Shown: positions 52,201-61,462 of the stretch, piece by piece
Numbering within the stretch: the first letter of the stretch is position 1
Layout: every line of letters begins with the position of its first letter
From: Bacteroides faecichinchillae JCM 17102
GTDB taxonomy: Bacteria; Bacteroidota; Bacteroidia; Bacteroidales; Bacteroidaceae
Assembly: GCF_000614145.1 (NCBI RefSeq)
Contig: NZ_BAKK01000025.1
Location: 1-64,000, forward strand
DNA length: 64,000 nt
Reading direction: 5' to 3'
Position numbers and translations under genes: made by a program
The notes under the pieces: model-generated
What the model saw: the letters and a program-made list of their open reading frames with translations, nothing else
Told to the model about the DNA's origin: nothing
Databases searched by the model: none

Positions 52201-53082
52201 TTAAGCTCTTGGATGAGCTTGTTTATACACTTTTTTAAGTTCTTCAAACGTGGCGTGCGTATAAATCTCGGTAGTCGCAAGACTCTCGTGACCTAAAAGT
52301 TCTTTAACCGCTCCCAACTCTGCATCATGATTCAACATCGTTGTAGCAAAAGTATGTCTCAACACGTGAGGACTCTTTTTTTTCAGCGTCACCACCTTTG
52401 ACAGGTTCCGTTTCACTAAATTATAGACTAAATTCTTATAAAGCCTTTCACCAGTTTCTCTAACGAATAAAGCTTCTGACTTTTTTTGAATTGCTTCGTT
52501 TCTTACATTAATATATTCCAGCATCAAATCTCGCAGTTCGTCTCCGAACGGAATCAATCGCTGTTTATTTCTTTTCCCAGTCACTTTCAGAAGAGAAGCC
52601 GAAAAATCCACATCTTTATCATCTAGCCCTATCAACTCCGAGAGCCTCATACCTGTGGCATAAAACATTTCGATAATTAAACGGTCTCGACATCCTATAA
52701 ACCCTTCGCCAAAATCGGTCTCGTCCAACAACTTATTCATTTCACTTTCTTTAAGAAAAACGGGTAGTGGTTTCTTATTTTTAGGGCCCGTTATTTTACG
52801 TAACGGATCCACAGCCACTTCCCCTTGCCTTAAAAGATACTTATAAAACGACCGGAGCGAACTTAGCTTACGATTTACAGAAGTAGAAGTATACCCCTGA
52901 TCCATTAATGAAACAATCCATTCACGAATCAGTTCACTTTCCACCTCCAGCGGATCAAATTTTCCGTACTCTTCCTGAGCAAACTCCTGTAGTTGCTTTA
53001 TATCCTCACCATACGCAAGTACGGTTTTATCGGAATAATTCCGTTCATACCGGAGATAATCAAGAAAAGATTCTATCAACAT
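52201..53082 (-). CDS. xerC: Tyrosine recombinase, XerC/XerD type
   Basis: A 293-residue integrase-family recombinase expected to resolve chromosome dimers at dif. The N-terminal SAM-like domain (YLRYERNYSDKTVLAYGEDI) and the catalytic domain are complete: Arg in ATGMRLSELIGL, His-x-x-Arg in SPHVLRHTFATTML, His in LGHESLATTEIYTH and the Tyr nucleophile in the same segment. The ATG at 53082 (MLIESFLDYLRYERN) is preferred to one nine codons earlier. Position between rpsU and hpf is typical of Bacteroidota. Whether this is the XerC or XerD partner cannot be settled here. Confidence 0.9.
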   Translation of the reverse strand: MLIESFLDYLRYERNYSDKTVLAYGEDIKQLQEFAQEEYGKFDPLEVESELIREWIVSLMDQGYTSTSVNRKLSSLRSFYKYLLRQGEVAVDPLRKITGPKNKKPLPVFLKESEMNKLLDETDFGEGFIGCRDRLIIEMFYATGMRLSELIGLDDKDVDFSASLLKVTGKRNKQRLIPFGDELRDLMLEYINVRNEAIQKKSEALFVRETGERLYKNLVYNLVKRNLSKVVTLKKKSPHVLRHTFATTMLNHDAELGAVKELLGHESLATTEIYTHATFEELKKVYKQAHPRA

Positions 53083-53155
53083 AATATCGCTACATCTAAA
53101 ATCTTGCAACGAATGTATGAAAAGAATTCAATAATTCAAAGGAATTTACGAATTA

Positions 53156-53347
53156 TTAATCTTCTACTTGCTGAAGTTGTTGTACGTATACTGCACGTTC
53201 TTTTTTAAGTCTTTTAGTTACAGACGGTTTATCAAACTGCTGTCTGCTTCTCAACTCCTTTACAATGCCAGTTTTCTCAAATTTTCTTTTAAACTTCTTC
53301 AGCGCTTTTTCAATGTTTTCGCCTTCTTTTACAGGTACTACAATCAT
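53156..53347 (-). CDS. rpsU: 30S ribosomal protein S21
   Basis: S21 of 63 residues, which in Bacteroidota helps cover the anti-Shine-Dalgarno end of 16S rRNA. The start at 53347 (MIVVPVKEGENIEKALKKFK) gives the family sequence; a longer frame to 53404 is not S21-like. The basic C-terminal helix (KKERAVYVQQLQQVED) is complete. The leader has no visible Shine-Dalgarno sequence (ACAAAATG). It is the first gene of rpsU-xerC-hpf. Confidence 0.95.
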   Translation of the reverse strand: MIVVPVKEGENIEKALKKFKRKFEKTGIVKELRSRQQFDKPSVTKRLKKERAVYVQQLQQVED

Positions 53348-53401
53348 TTTGTTTTTATTAAATATGTTATGGTTAAAAATTTCTGCAGTCAAATTGCGCC
53401 G

Positions 53402-53432
53402 CAAAATTACACATAGTTTCTTTATTCACAAA
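53402..53432 (-). promoter_or_regulatory. Promoter of rpsU-xerC-hpf
   Basis: On the minus strand TTTG (53429-53432) and TAATTTTG (53402-53409) are separated by 19 bp, a full match to the Bacteroides consensus. The rpsU ATG is 55 bp downstream. Confidence 0.85.
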
Positions 53433-53493
53433 ACTTTCGGCAAATATTTCTCAAAAACTATTCATAAACAAGCCATTAACCATGGAAAGTTAT

Positions 53494-53501
53494 TACCTTT
53501 G
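53494..53501 (+). promoter_or_regulatory. Possible -7 element for the aminopeptidase gene
   Basis: TACCTTTG matches TAnnTTTG exactly and lies 33 bp before the ATG at 53535. No clear TTTG is seen 19-21 bp upstream. Confidence 0.45.
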
Positions 53502-53534
53502 AATTCACTTATGTATCTAATAATATAATAATGT

Positions 53535-55316
53535 ATGAAAGAGAATATAAAAGAACGGATACAAGCATTACGGATGATGTTCAAGCCTAACCATATAAAG
53601 GCTTTTATTATTCCAAGTACCGATCCTCATCTAAGTGAGTATGTAGCACCGCATTGGAAATCACGTGAATGGATTTCCGGCTTCACAGGTTCTGCAGGAA
53701 CAGTTGTTGTTTTGGAAGACAAAGCCGGTTTATGGACTGATTCCCGATATTTCCTTCAAGCAGCTGAAGAATTAGAGGGTAGCGATATTACACTATTTAA
53801 AGAAATGCTACCCGACACACCCAGTATCACCGATTTTCTATGCGACAATTTAAAGTCTGGAGAATCAATTGGTATCGATGGAAAGATGTTTTCCGTACTT
53901 CAAATAGAACAGATAAAGAAAGAACTTGCTGTTCATAATATCCATGTGGATCTATCCGGTGACCTCATGGATTATATCTGGAAAAATCGTCCCGCCATGC
54001 CCAAAGCACCGGCTTTCATCTATGAACTCCAATATGCGGGAAAAAGTTGCAGTGAAAAAGTGGAAATTCTTCGCAATGAGCTAAAAAAGCAAGGTATCGA
54101 TGCTTTATTGCTATCAGCTCTCGATGAAATAGCATGGACTCTCAACTTAAGAGGTAATGATGTTCATTGCAATCCGGTTGTCATAAGCTACTTACTGATT
54201 ACTCAAGACGAAGTTGTCTTTTTCATTTCACCAGAGAAAGTTACTAAAGAAGTTGAAAAGTATTTAAAGAAGGAGCATATCAATCTCCGAGATTACAATG
54301 ATGTTGAAACTTTCCTAAACTCGTATACAGGGAAGAACCTACTTATCGATCCCAAGAAAACAAATTATGCCATTTACTCAACCATTCCTCCTCAATGTTC
54401 GATCATCCGGAGAGAATCACCGGTTAGTCTGTTGAAAGCTATCCGCAATGAGCAGGAAATTAGTGGTATACATGCTGCCATGCAAAGAGATGGAGTAGCA
54501 TTAGTAAGATTTTTGAAATGGTTGGAAGAAGCTGTTCCTTCAGAAAAAGAGACTGAATTAAGCATTGATAAAAAGCTACATGATTTTCGAGCAGCCCAAC
54601 CGCTTTATATGGGAGAAAGTTTCGATACGATTGCTGGATATAAGGAGCATGCAGCCATTGTGCACTATTCTGCTACCTCGGAAAGTAATGCAACTCTTTT
54701 GCCTAAAGGCTTTCTACTTTTAGATTCAGGTGCTCAATACTTAGATGGAACTACCGACATCACCCGTACTATTGCACTAGGAGAACTTACAGAAGAAGAA
54801 AAAAACGACTATACCTTAATATTAAAAGGACATATAGCACTGGCTATGGCCAAATTTCCAAATGGTACCCGAGGTGCACAACTCGATGTATTAGCCCGTA
54901 TGCCAATCTGGAAGCATGGAATGAACTTCCTTCATGGTACAGGACATGGCGTCGGGCATTTTCTAAGTGTACATGAAGGTCCCCAAAGTATCCGCATGAA
55001 CGAAAATCCTGTTGTGTTACAACCCGGTATGGTTACCTCTAATGAACCTGGTATATATAAATCAGGCAGTCATGGAATACGTACAGAAAATCTGATATTA
55101 GTTTGCAAAGATAAAGAAGGCATGTTTGGAGAATATTTCAGATTCGAAACACTCACTTTATGTCCTATCTGCAAGAAAGGAATTATCAAAGAGATACTAA
55201 CAGAAGAAGAAATTAAGTGGTTTAATGATTATCATCAAACTGTTTATGAAAAACTTTCTCCACATCTCAACGAAGAAGAGAAAAACTGGCTACAAAAAGC
55301 TACCTCTTCCATTTAA
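53535..55316 (+). CDS. Aminopeptidase P family protein (Xaa-Pro aminopeptidase)
   Basis: A 593-residue cytosolic metallopeptidase expected to cleave N-terminal residues that precede proline. It has two creatinase-like N-terminal domains (residues about 1-300) and a pita-bread catalytic domain. The metal ligands are visible: Asp in LLDSGAQYLDGTTDITR (two), His in HGTGHGVGHFLSVHEGP, Glu in TSNEPGIY and Glu in IRTENLILV. The long three-domain form is common in Bacteroidota and resembles the eukaryotic cytosolic enzyme. Frame intact; transcribed divergently from rpsU. Confidence 0.93.
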   Translation: MKENIKERIQALRMMFKPNHIKAFIIPSTDPHLSEYVAPHWKSREWISGFTGSAGTVVVLEDKAGLWTDSRYFLQAAEELEGSDITLFKEMLPDTPSITDFLCDNLKSGESIGIDGKMFSVLQIEQIKKELAVHNIHVDLSGDLMDYIWKNRPAMPKAPAFIYELQYAGKSCSEKVEILRNELKKQGIDALLLSALDEIAWTLNLRGNDVHCNPVVISYLLITQDEVVFFISPEKVTKEVEKYLKKEHINLRDYNDVETFLNSYTGKNLLIDPKKTNYAIYSTIPPQCSIIRRESPVSLLKAIRNEQEISGIHAAMQRDGVALVRFLKWLEEAVPSEKETELSIDKKLHDFRAAQPLYMGESFDTIAGYKEHAAIVHYSATSESNATLLPKGFLLLDSGAQYLDGTTDITRTIALGELTEEEKNDYTLILKGHIALAMAKFPNGTRGAQLDVLARMPIWKHGMNFLHGTGHGVGHFLSVHEGPQSIRMNENPVVLQPGMVTSNEPGIYKSGSHGIRTENLILVCKDKEGMFGEYFRFETLTLCPICKKGIIKEILTEEEIKWFNDYHQTVYEKLSPHLNEEEKNWLQKATSSI

Positions 55317-55445
55317 AACAAATCTTGCTCTACTTCAGATGCGAATTATACAAGACTTCCGTTATAAATTTCACGACATCCAGAGGGAGGAAGAACAACA
55401 TATTATAACATATTAAATTAGAAACATTATTATAACCAAAGATTT

Positions 55446-55958
55446 ATGGCTTTAATCAAATCAGTACGAGGATTTACTCCCGAAATCGGAGAAAACTGTT
55501 TTTTAGCAGACAATGCAACCATCATAGGAGATGTTAAGATAGGAAATGACTGTAGCATCTGGTTTTGTACCGTCTTACGTGGAGATGTCAATTCCATACG
55601 AATTGGCAACGGAGTAAATATCCAAGACGGAAGTGTTCTACATACTTTATATGAGAAATCGACTCTTGAAATCGGTGATCATGTTTCTGTTGGACACAAT
55701 GTAACCATTCATGGAGCAACTATCAAAGACTATGCTTTGATTGGAATGGGGTCAACAATATTAGATCATGCTATAGTAGGGGAAGGAGCAATAGTTGCTG
55801 CCGGTTCTCTAGTATTAAGCAATACGGTAATTGAACCTGGTAGTATCTGGGGAGGAGTGCCGGCTAAATTTATCAAAAAAGTAGATCCGGAACAAGCAAA
55901 AGAACTAAATCAAAAGATTGCTCACAACTATTTAATGTACTCACAATGGTATAAATAA
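55446..55958 (+). CDS. Gamma-class carbonic anhydrase family protein
   Basis: A 170-residue left-handed beta-helix protein of the gamma carbonic anhydrase/PaaY/YrdA family. The hexapeptide repeats are easy to see (for example IGDVKIGNDCSIWFCTVLRG and VGEGAIVAAGSLVLSNTVIE). The three zinc His are in LHTLYEK and VGHNVTIHG. Real anhydrase activity varies in this family, so the reaction is likely but not certain. It follows the aminopeptidase by 129 bp in the same direction. Confidence 0.92.
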   Translation: MALIKSVRGFTPEIGENCFLADNATIIGDVKIGNDCSIWFCTVLRGDVNSIRIGNGVNIQDGSVLHTLYEKSTLEIGDHVSVGHNVTIHGATIKDYALIGMGSTILDHAIVGEGAIVAAGSLVLSNTVIEPGSIWGGVPAKFIKKVDPEQAKELNQKIAHNYLMYSQWYK

Positions 55959-56041
55959 CAAAATATTGCTTTAGAAAAAGATCAAAAACTTTACCAATTC
56001 ACCTTTTTAAACACAATTATTAGCGTCCAAAAGATTACAGA

Positions 56042-56074
56042 TTGAAAGGTACTGTTTTTCACAGTACCCTTCAA
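56042..56074. terminator. Bidirectional terminator between convergent genes
   Basis: TTGAAAGGTACTGT (56042-56055) pairs with ACAGTACCCTTCAA (56061-56074), 14 bp with one A-C mismatch and a 5-base loop. It lies between the carbonic anhydrase gene (plus) and the KDO transferase gene (minus) and can serve both. Confidence 0.75.
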
Positions 56075-56081
56075 CTTATAT

Positions 56082-57305
56082 TTAGAAGTTAATCATATGC
56101 ATTATTTTCTCTGCAGCTCCGGAATTACTTGTCACATAATACCCTGCATTATCACCCGTTTCACGTAAGAAAACTTCATCCGATTGAAAACGATCTAAAA
56201 GTTTTTTCAAATCCTCATAATCTTTAATAGAATATGCGCCTTTCGCTTCGAGTAACTGAATTGCTTCCATGAACTTCTGATACTTTGGACCAAAAATAAC
56301 CGGAATACCATAAACAGCAGCTTCCAATGTATTATGAATGCCAACTCCAAAACCACCTCCAATGTAAGCGATTTCACCATACCTGTAAATAGAAGAAAGC
56401 AATCCGAAACAGTCGATAATTAAACAATCTACTTTCAATACATTCTTCTCATCAGCACGAGTATAACGGACATACGGACGTTTCAATTTGCTAATTATCT
56501 CAACCAGATGGTTCTCCTCAATGACATGGGGAGCAATAATCAATTTCATTTCCGGATGAGAATTGAAATACTCAAGAAATATATCTTCATCCGGTCCCCA
56601 TGAACTTCCAGCGACAAATGTAAAAGAGTTATTTCCTTTAAATTTCTCAACCAATGGAAGATCCTTAGCTTCCTGGCGAATCTGTAACACCCGGTCAAAA
56701 CGAGTATCCCCCACCACAGTTACACGTCCAATACCAATCCTAGACAAGTAACGTTTGGAAGCCTCATTCTGCACAAACAAGTGATCGAAGTCCTTCAATA
56801 CATTCCGATAAGTTCCTCCATACCATTTAAAAAAGATTTGATCTCGACGAAAAATAGAAGAAACACTATATACTGGAATACGGCGTTTATGCAGTTCATC
56901 TAGATAATTCTTCCAAAATTCATATTTTATAAAGAACGCCATACAAGGATTCGCAATATCCAAGAATTTTTTCACATTTCGTGGCTTATCAAAAGGCAGG
57001 TAACAAACGATATCTGCCCCTCTATAATGCTTACGAACTTCATAACCAGACGGAGAAAAGAATGTCAGCAAAATCTTATAATCCGGATACTTTGCCCGGA
57101 TCATTTCGATTAATGGACGTCCTTGTTCAAATTCCCCCAATGAAGCAGCATGAAACCAAATATATCGTTCCCCTTTTTCCACTTGCTGACGCAGAAGTTC
57201 ATATACCACCCAATGCCCCTTCATCATTTTCCGGGGCTTACGGCTAAACGGTGCAGCTAAATGGACCAGAAAGTCATAAATGACTATTGCCAGGTTGTAA
57301 AGCAT
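56082..57305 (-). CDS. waaA: 3-deoxy-D-manno-octulosonic acid (KDO) transferase
   Basis: A 407-residue GT30 enzyme that adds KDO to lipid A precursors on the inner face of the inner membrane. The N-terminus has a membrane anchor (LAIVIYDFLVHLAAPF). The catalytic Glu lies in WFHAASLGEFEQGRPLI. The C-terminal half has the nucleotide-sugar domain (FVAGSSWGPDEDIFLEY and GGGFGVGIHNTLEAAVYGIP). It is 10 bp downstream of gltX. Length is normal. Confidence 0.95.
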   Translation of the reverse strand: MLYNLAIVIYDFLVHLAAPFSRKPRKMMKGHWVVYELLRQQVEKGERYIWFHAASLGEFEQGRPLIEMIRAKYPDYKILLTFFSPSGYEVRKHYRGADIVCYLPFDKPRNVKKFLDIANPCMAFFIKYEFWKNYLDELHKRRIPVYSVSSIFRRDQIFFKWYGGTYRNVLKDFDHLFVQNEASKRYLSRIGIGRVTVVGDTRFDRVLQIRQEAKDLPLVEKFKGNNSFTFVAGSSWGPDEDIFLEYFNSHPEMKLIIAPHVIEENHLVEIISKLKRPYVRYTRADEKNVLKVDCLIIDCFGLLSSIYRYGEIAYIGGGFGVGIHNTLEAAVYGIPVIFGPKYQKFMEAIQLLEAKGAYSIKDYEDLKKLLDRFQSDEVFLRETGDNAGYYVTSNSGAAEKIMHMINF

Positions 57306-57315
57306 AGTGTTGTGT

Positions 57316-58833
57316 TTACTTCAATACCTCTACGGCACGTTTCATACGAGCCAATGTTTCTTCTTTACCCAATACCCAAGAAATATCGAACATGTGCGGA
57401 CCTTTTCCTTCGCCAACCAATGTCAAACGAAAGGCATTCATGATATTACCTGTATGATATCCTCTTTCCGCAATCCAGTCCATAACAACTTTTTCCTGCC
57501 CTTCAATACTAAAATCCTCAATTCCAGCAATCACTTCCGCTAATTCGGTCATACACTTAGCTGAATCTTCTTTCCAGCGCTTCTTTACCGTTTTTTCATC
57601 ATATTCAGTAGGTGCAACAAAGAAGAAACTGCATACATCCCATAATTCTTTAATGAAACTTACCCGGTCTTTCATCATACCGACAACCGTAACTACCTTT
57701 TCAAAAGGAACTTCCACACCATGTTCCTTCAATACAGGCAAAAACAGTTCAGCAATCTCCTCATTCGGTTTCTGTTGAATATATTGATGATTAAACCAAA
57801 TTCCTTTCTTATAATCAAATTTAGCTCCCGATTTACTGCAACGGTGAAGATCAAACAACTGAATCAACTCATCCATCGACATCACTTCCTGATCATTTCC
57901 CGGATTCCATCCCAGCAAAGCAAGGAAATTAATTACCGCTTCAGGCAGATAACCGGATTCACGATAACCAGAAGAGATTTCTCCAGACTTCGGATCATGC
58001 CATTCCAACGGAAATACCGGAAAGCCTAAACGGTCGCCATCACGCTTACTTAATTTTCCATTTCCTTCTGGCTTGAGGAGTAAAGGTAAGTGAGCGAATT
58101 GCGGCATGGTATCTTCCCAACCAAAAGCACGATATAACAAAACATGCAACGGAGCTGAAGGTAACCATTCTTCACCACGAATTACATGAGATACTTGCAT
58201 CAAATGATCATCCACGATATTTGCCAAATGATAAGTAGGCAACTCATCTGCAGACTTATAGAGAACTTTATCATCCAAAATAGACGAATTAATAATTACT
58301 TCACCACGAATTAAATCATTCACATGTACATCTTCATTCGGTTCTATCTTGAAACGAACCACGTATTGCTTACCTTCCGCAATCAAAGCATCCACTTCCT
58401 CTTTAGCCAAAGTCAGCGAATTACGCATCATACCACGGGTAGAAGCATCGTATTGAAAGTTAGCAATCTCTTCACGTTTAGCATCCAATTCTTCAGGAGT
58501 ATCAAAAGCAATGTATGCTTTATCACTATCTAACAAAATCTGCACATATTTCTTATAGATCTCGCGACGTTCAGACTGACGGTACGGACCGTGTTCACCT
58601 CCGAAGCTTACCCCTTCGTCAAAGTGAATACCCAACCACTTAAAAGATTCAAGTATATACTCCTCTGCACCCGGAACAAAACGGTTAGAATCAGTATCTT
58701 CAATACGAAAAATCAAATCTCCGTCGTGCTGACGTGCAAATAAATAATTATATAAAGCTGTACGCACACCACCGATGTGCAATGCTCCTGTTGGACTTGG
58801 AGCAAAACGAACTCTTACTTTTCTTTCTGCCAT
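57316..58833 (-). CDS. gltX: Glutamyl-tRNA synthetase
   Basis: A 505-residue class I synthetase that charges tRNA-Glu. The HIGH-type motif is in [20 protein letters not shown] and the KMSKS-type motif is [12 protein letters not shown] near residue 257. The anticodon-binding end is complete. The long form with [20 protein letters not shown] is the discriminating bacterial type. It starts the gltX-waaA transcript, and the space to the divergent HD gene is 94 bp. Confidence 0.97.
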   Translation of the reverse strand: MAERKVRVRFAPSPTGALHIGGVRTALYNYLFARQHDGDLIFRIEDTDSNRFVPGAEEYILESFKWLGIHFDEGVSFGGEHGPYRQSERREIYKKYVQILLDSDKAYIAFDTPEELDAKREEIANFQYDASTRGMMRNSLTLAKEEVDALIAEGKQYVVRFKIEPNEDVHVNDLIRGEVIINSSILDDKVLYKSADELPTYHLANIVDDHLMQVSHVIRGEEWLPSAPLHVLLYRAFGWEDTMPQFAHLPLLLKPEGNGKLSKRDGDRLGFPVFPLEWHDPKSGEISSGYRESGYLPEAVINFLALLGWNPGNDQEVMSMDELIQLFDLHRCSKSGAKFDYKKGIWFNHQYIQQKPNEEIAELFLPVLKEHGVEVPFEKVVTVVGMMKDRVSFIKELWDVCSFFFVAPTEYDEKTVKKRWKEDSAKCMTELAEVIAGIEDFSIEGQEKVVMDWIAERGYHTGNIMNAFRLTLVGEGKGPHMFDISWVLGKEETLARMKRAVEVLK

Positions 58834-58861
58834 AATTTGGGTTAGTATAGGTAAATCACGG

Positions 58862-58869
58862 CAAAATTA
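58862..58869 (-). promoter_or_regulatory. Possible -7 element for gltX
   Basis: On the minus strand TAATTTTG matches TAnnTTTG and lies 28 bp before the gltX ATG. The expected TTTG 19-21 bp upstream is not seen. Confidence 0.4.
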
Positions 58870-58927
58870 AATCTTTTTTTCCACACTATTGTTTTTTTTT
58901 GTACTTTTCGCCAAAATTTAAACGGTT

Positions 58928-61002
58928 ATGGAACATCTAAAGAAGAAAAGAAGCTTCTCTTGGAGAGATTTACTCTATAAAGCCCTACTATTTGTAGGGA
59001 CTGTAGCATTAATTGTCTATTTCCTGCCACGTGATGGAAAATTCAATTATCAGTATGATATAAACAAGCCTTGGAAGTACGGACAATTAATTGCTACTTT
59101 CAACTTTCCTATATATAAAGAAGACGCGACCGTTAAACGGGAACAGGATAGTCTGATGGCATCCTTCCAACCTTATTATCAATTCCAGAAATCAATAGAA
59201 AAGGATGCATTAAACAAACTGAAAGAGAATTATCATGCCAATTTGAAGGGCATTCTTCCTTCTACCGATTATCTGCGATACATTGAACGAATGCTGAAAG
59301 ACATCTATGAATCAGGAATTGTATCGACAGAAAATATGCAAGAACTCCATAAGGATAGCGTCACTTCCATTCTGGTTATTGATGATAAGCTTGCCAATCC
59401 ACGAAGCACCGATCATCTTTATACGGTAAAGAAAGCCTACGAACATTTATTAGCCCAAGCAGACTCACTTCATTTAAATAAAGATATATTGCGTCAATGT
59501 GCCTTGAATGAATATATCACCCCGAACCTTATCTTCGACCAACAACGAACCGAAACTGCTCAAAAAGAAATACTAAGTAACTATCCATGGGCAAACGGAC
59601 TTGTGGTAAGCGGACAGAAAATCGTCGATCGTGGGGAAATGATAACGCCAGAGACATATAACATTCTCGAATCATTGCGTAAAGAATCTATCAAACGAAA
59701 TGAATCAATCGGACAAAGCCGCCTCATACTTGGAGGACAAATTCTATTTGTCGGTATTTTGATCATGTGTTTCATGCTTTACTTGGACCTATTCCGAAAA
59801 GACTATTATCAACGTAAAGGAAGTCTGTCACTACTCTTTACATTGATCGTCTTTTACAATATAGTTACCGCCTTTATGGTGACACATAATCTATCAAATG
59901 TGTACATAATCCCTTATGCGATGTTACCGATTATCATTCGCGTATTCCTAGATTCACGTACCGCTTTCGTGACACATACGGTCACCATCCTACTCTGTTC
60001 CATATCACTCCGTTTTCCACATGAGTTTATCCTCACTCAGTTGGCAGCCGGATTAGTCGCTATATTCAGTCTACGGGAACTCTCTCAGAGATCGCAACTT
60101 TTCCGAACGGCATTATTAGTAATACTGACCTATGCTGCCATCTATTTCTCTTTTGAGCTCATGACTGAAAATGGACTCTCCAATGATTTCTCAAAATTGA
60201 ATGTCCGAATGTACACTCATTTTATAACGAATGGTATCCTTTTACTATTTGCATACCCATTATTGTTCATATTGGAAAAGACATTCGGATTTACGTCCAA
60301 CGTTACGCTAATAGAACTCTCCAATATCAACAATGATCTTCTCCGACAAATGTCTGAAACTGTTCCCGGAACTTTCCAACATTCTATGCAGGTAGCCAAT
60401 CTTGCCGCAGAAGCTGCTATACGAATCGGAGCAAAGAGTCAACTGGTACGTACAGGCGCATTATATCATGATATCGGTAAATGGAAAGCCCGGCTTTCTT
60501 TACGGAGAATCAATCCGGTGGAGTCAATCCACATAAAAACTTGAGCCACGAACAAAGTTCGCAAGTTGTTATTAGTCATGTCACAGATGGATTGAAATTG
60601 GCAGATAAGCATAACCTACCTAAAGTAATCAAGGATTTTATCAGCACCCATCATGGACGTGGGAAAACGAAGTTTTTCTATATCTCCTGGAAAAACGAAC
60701 ATCCGGGTGAAGAACCAGATGAAGAACTATTTACGTATCCGGGACCGAATCCTTTTACAAAGGAACAAGCTATCCTAATGATGGCAGACGCTGTTGAAGC
60801 GGCTTCCCGCAGTCTACCTGAATATACAGAAGAAAGTATCAGCAACCTGGTGGATAAGATTATCGACTCTCAGGTTGCTGAAGGTTATTTCAAAGAATGT
60901 CCGATTACTTTTAAAGATATTGCGATCATTAAATCAGTATTTAAAGAAAAGCTAAAAATTGCTTATCATACTCGAATCAGTTATCCTGAGTTAAAGAAGT
61001 AA
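58928..61002 (+). CDS. 7TM-HD phosphohydrolase (PgpH-like), one frame break
   Basis: About 691 residues after correction. An N-terminal membrane segment (residues about 15-33), a large extracellular region, a seven-segment membrane block (about 270-460) and a cytoplasmic HD domain follow in order. HD residues are His in QHSMQVANLAAEAA, His-Asp in YHDIGKM and later STHHGRGKTKFF. One A is missing from an AAAA run near 60480, right inside HDIGKM; the next frame continues ESPAFFTENQSGGVNPHKNL to 61002. The PgpH family in Firmicutes breaks down cyclic di-AMP, and the same role is a reasonable inference. The break is probably a sequence error. Confidence 0.93.
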
Positions 61003-61447
61003 GCAACCCCACACAAGCATCTTCAAGGACATCGAGTACATACTCGAAGCCCTCAGCACCACCATAGTAAGGATCGGGTACATGATCCGCAGGAATTCGT
61101 GTGCAATATTCCGTCATACGATGAATCTTCGTCCACTCTTCCGGAGAAGGAGCTTTATCTTTCAAATCATCGATATTACGATCATCCATACCAATAATCA
61201 AATCAAAATGATAAAAATCTTCTGTACGTACCGGACGGGAGCGATGCACTAACTGATATCCCCGACGAGCAGCATGAGCACGCATTCTACTGTCGGGAAG
61301 CTCTCCCTGATGATATGAAAGAATCCCTGCGGAATCAATCACAAATTCTTGTTCCAATCCCGCTTCCTTTATTAAATGAAGCATGATTCCTTCTGCCGTA
61401 GAACTACGACAGATATTTCCCAAACACACAAATAAGATCTTTACCAT
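60977..61447 (-). CDS. Low-molecular-weight protein-tyrosine phosphatase
   Basis: A 156-residue phosphatase with the complete active site: the loop CLGNICRSSTAEG (Cys and Arg) near the N-terminus and the acid Asp in VPDPYYGGAEGFEYVLD near residue 125. Such enzymes dephosphorylate tyrosine on proteins and, in many Gram-negatives, control capsule synthesis; the partner here is not known. The last 26 bp overlap the end of the 7TM-HD gene on the other strand. It lies 15 bp after the GH123-like gene, so it probably shares its transcript. Confidence 0.94.
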   Translation of the reverse strand: MVKILFVCLGNICRSSTAEGIMLHLIKEAGLEQEFVIDSAGILSYHQGELPDSRMRAHAARRGYQLVHRSRPVRTEDFYHFDLIIGMDDRNIDDLKDKAPSPEEWTKIHRMTEYCTRIPADHVPDPYYGGAEGFEYVLDVLEDACVGLLTSLTQDN

Positions 61448-61462
61448 TTTATCCTTTCTTTA

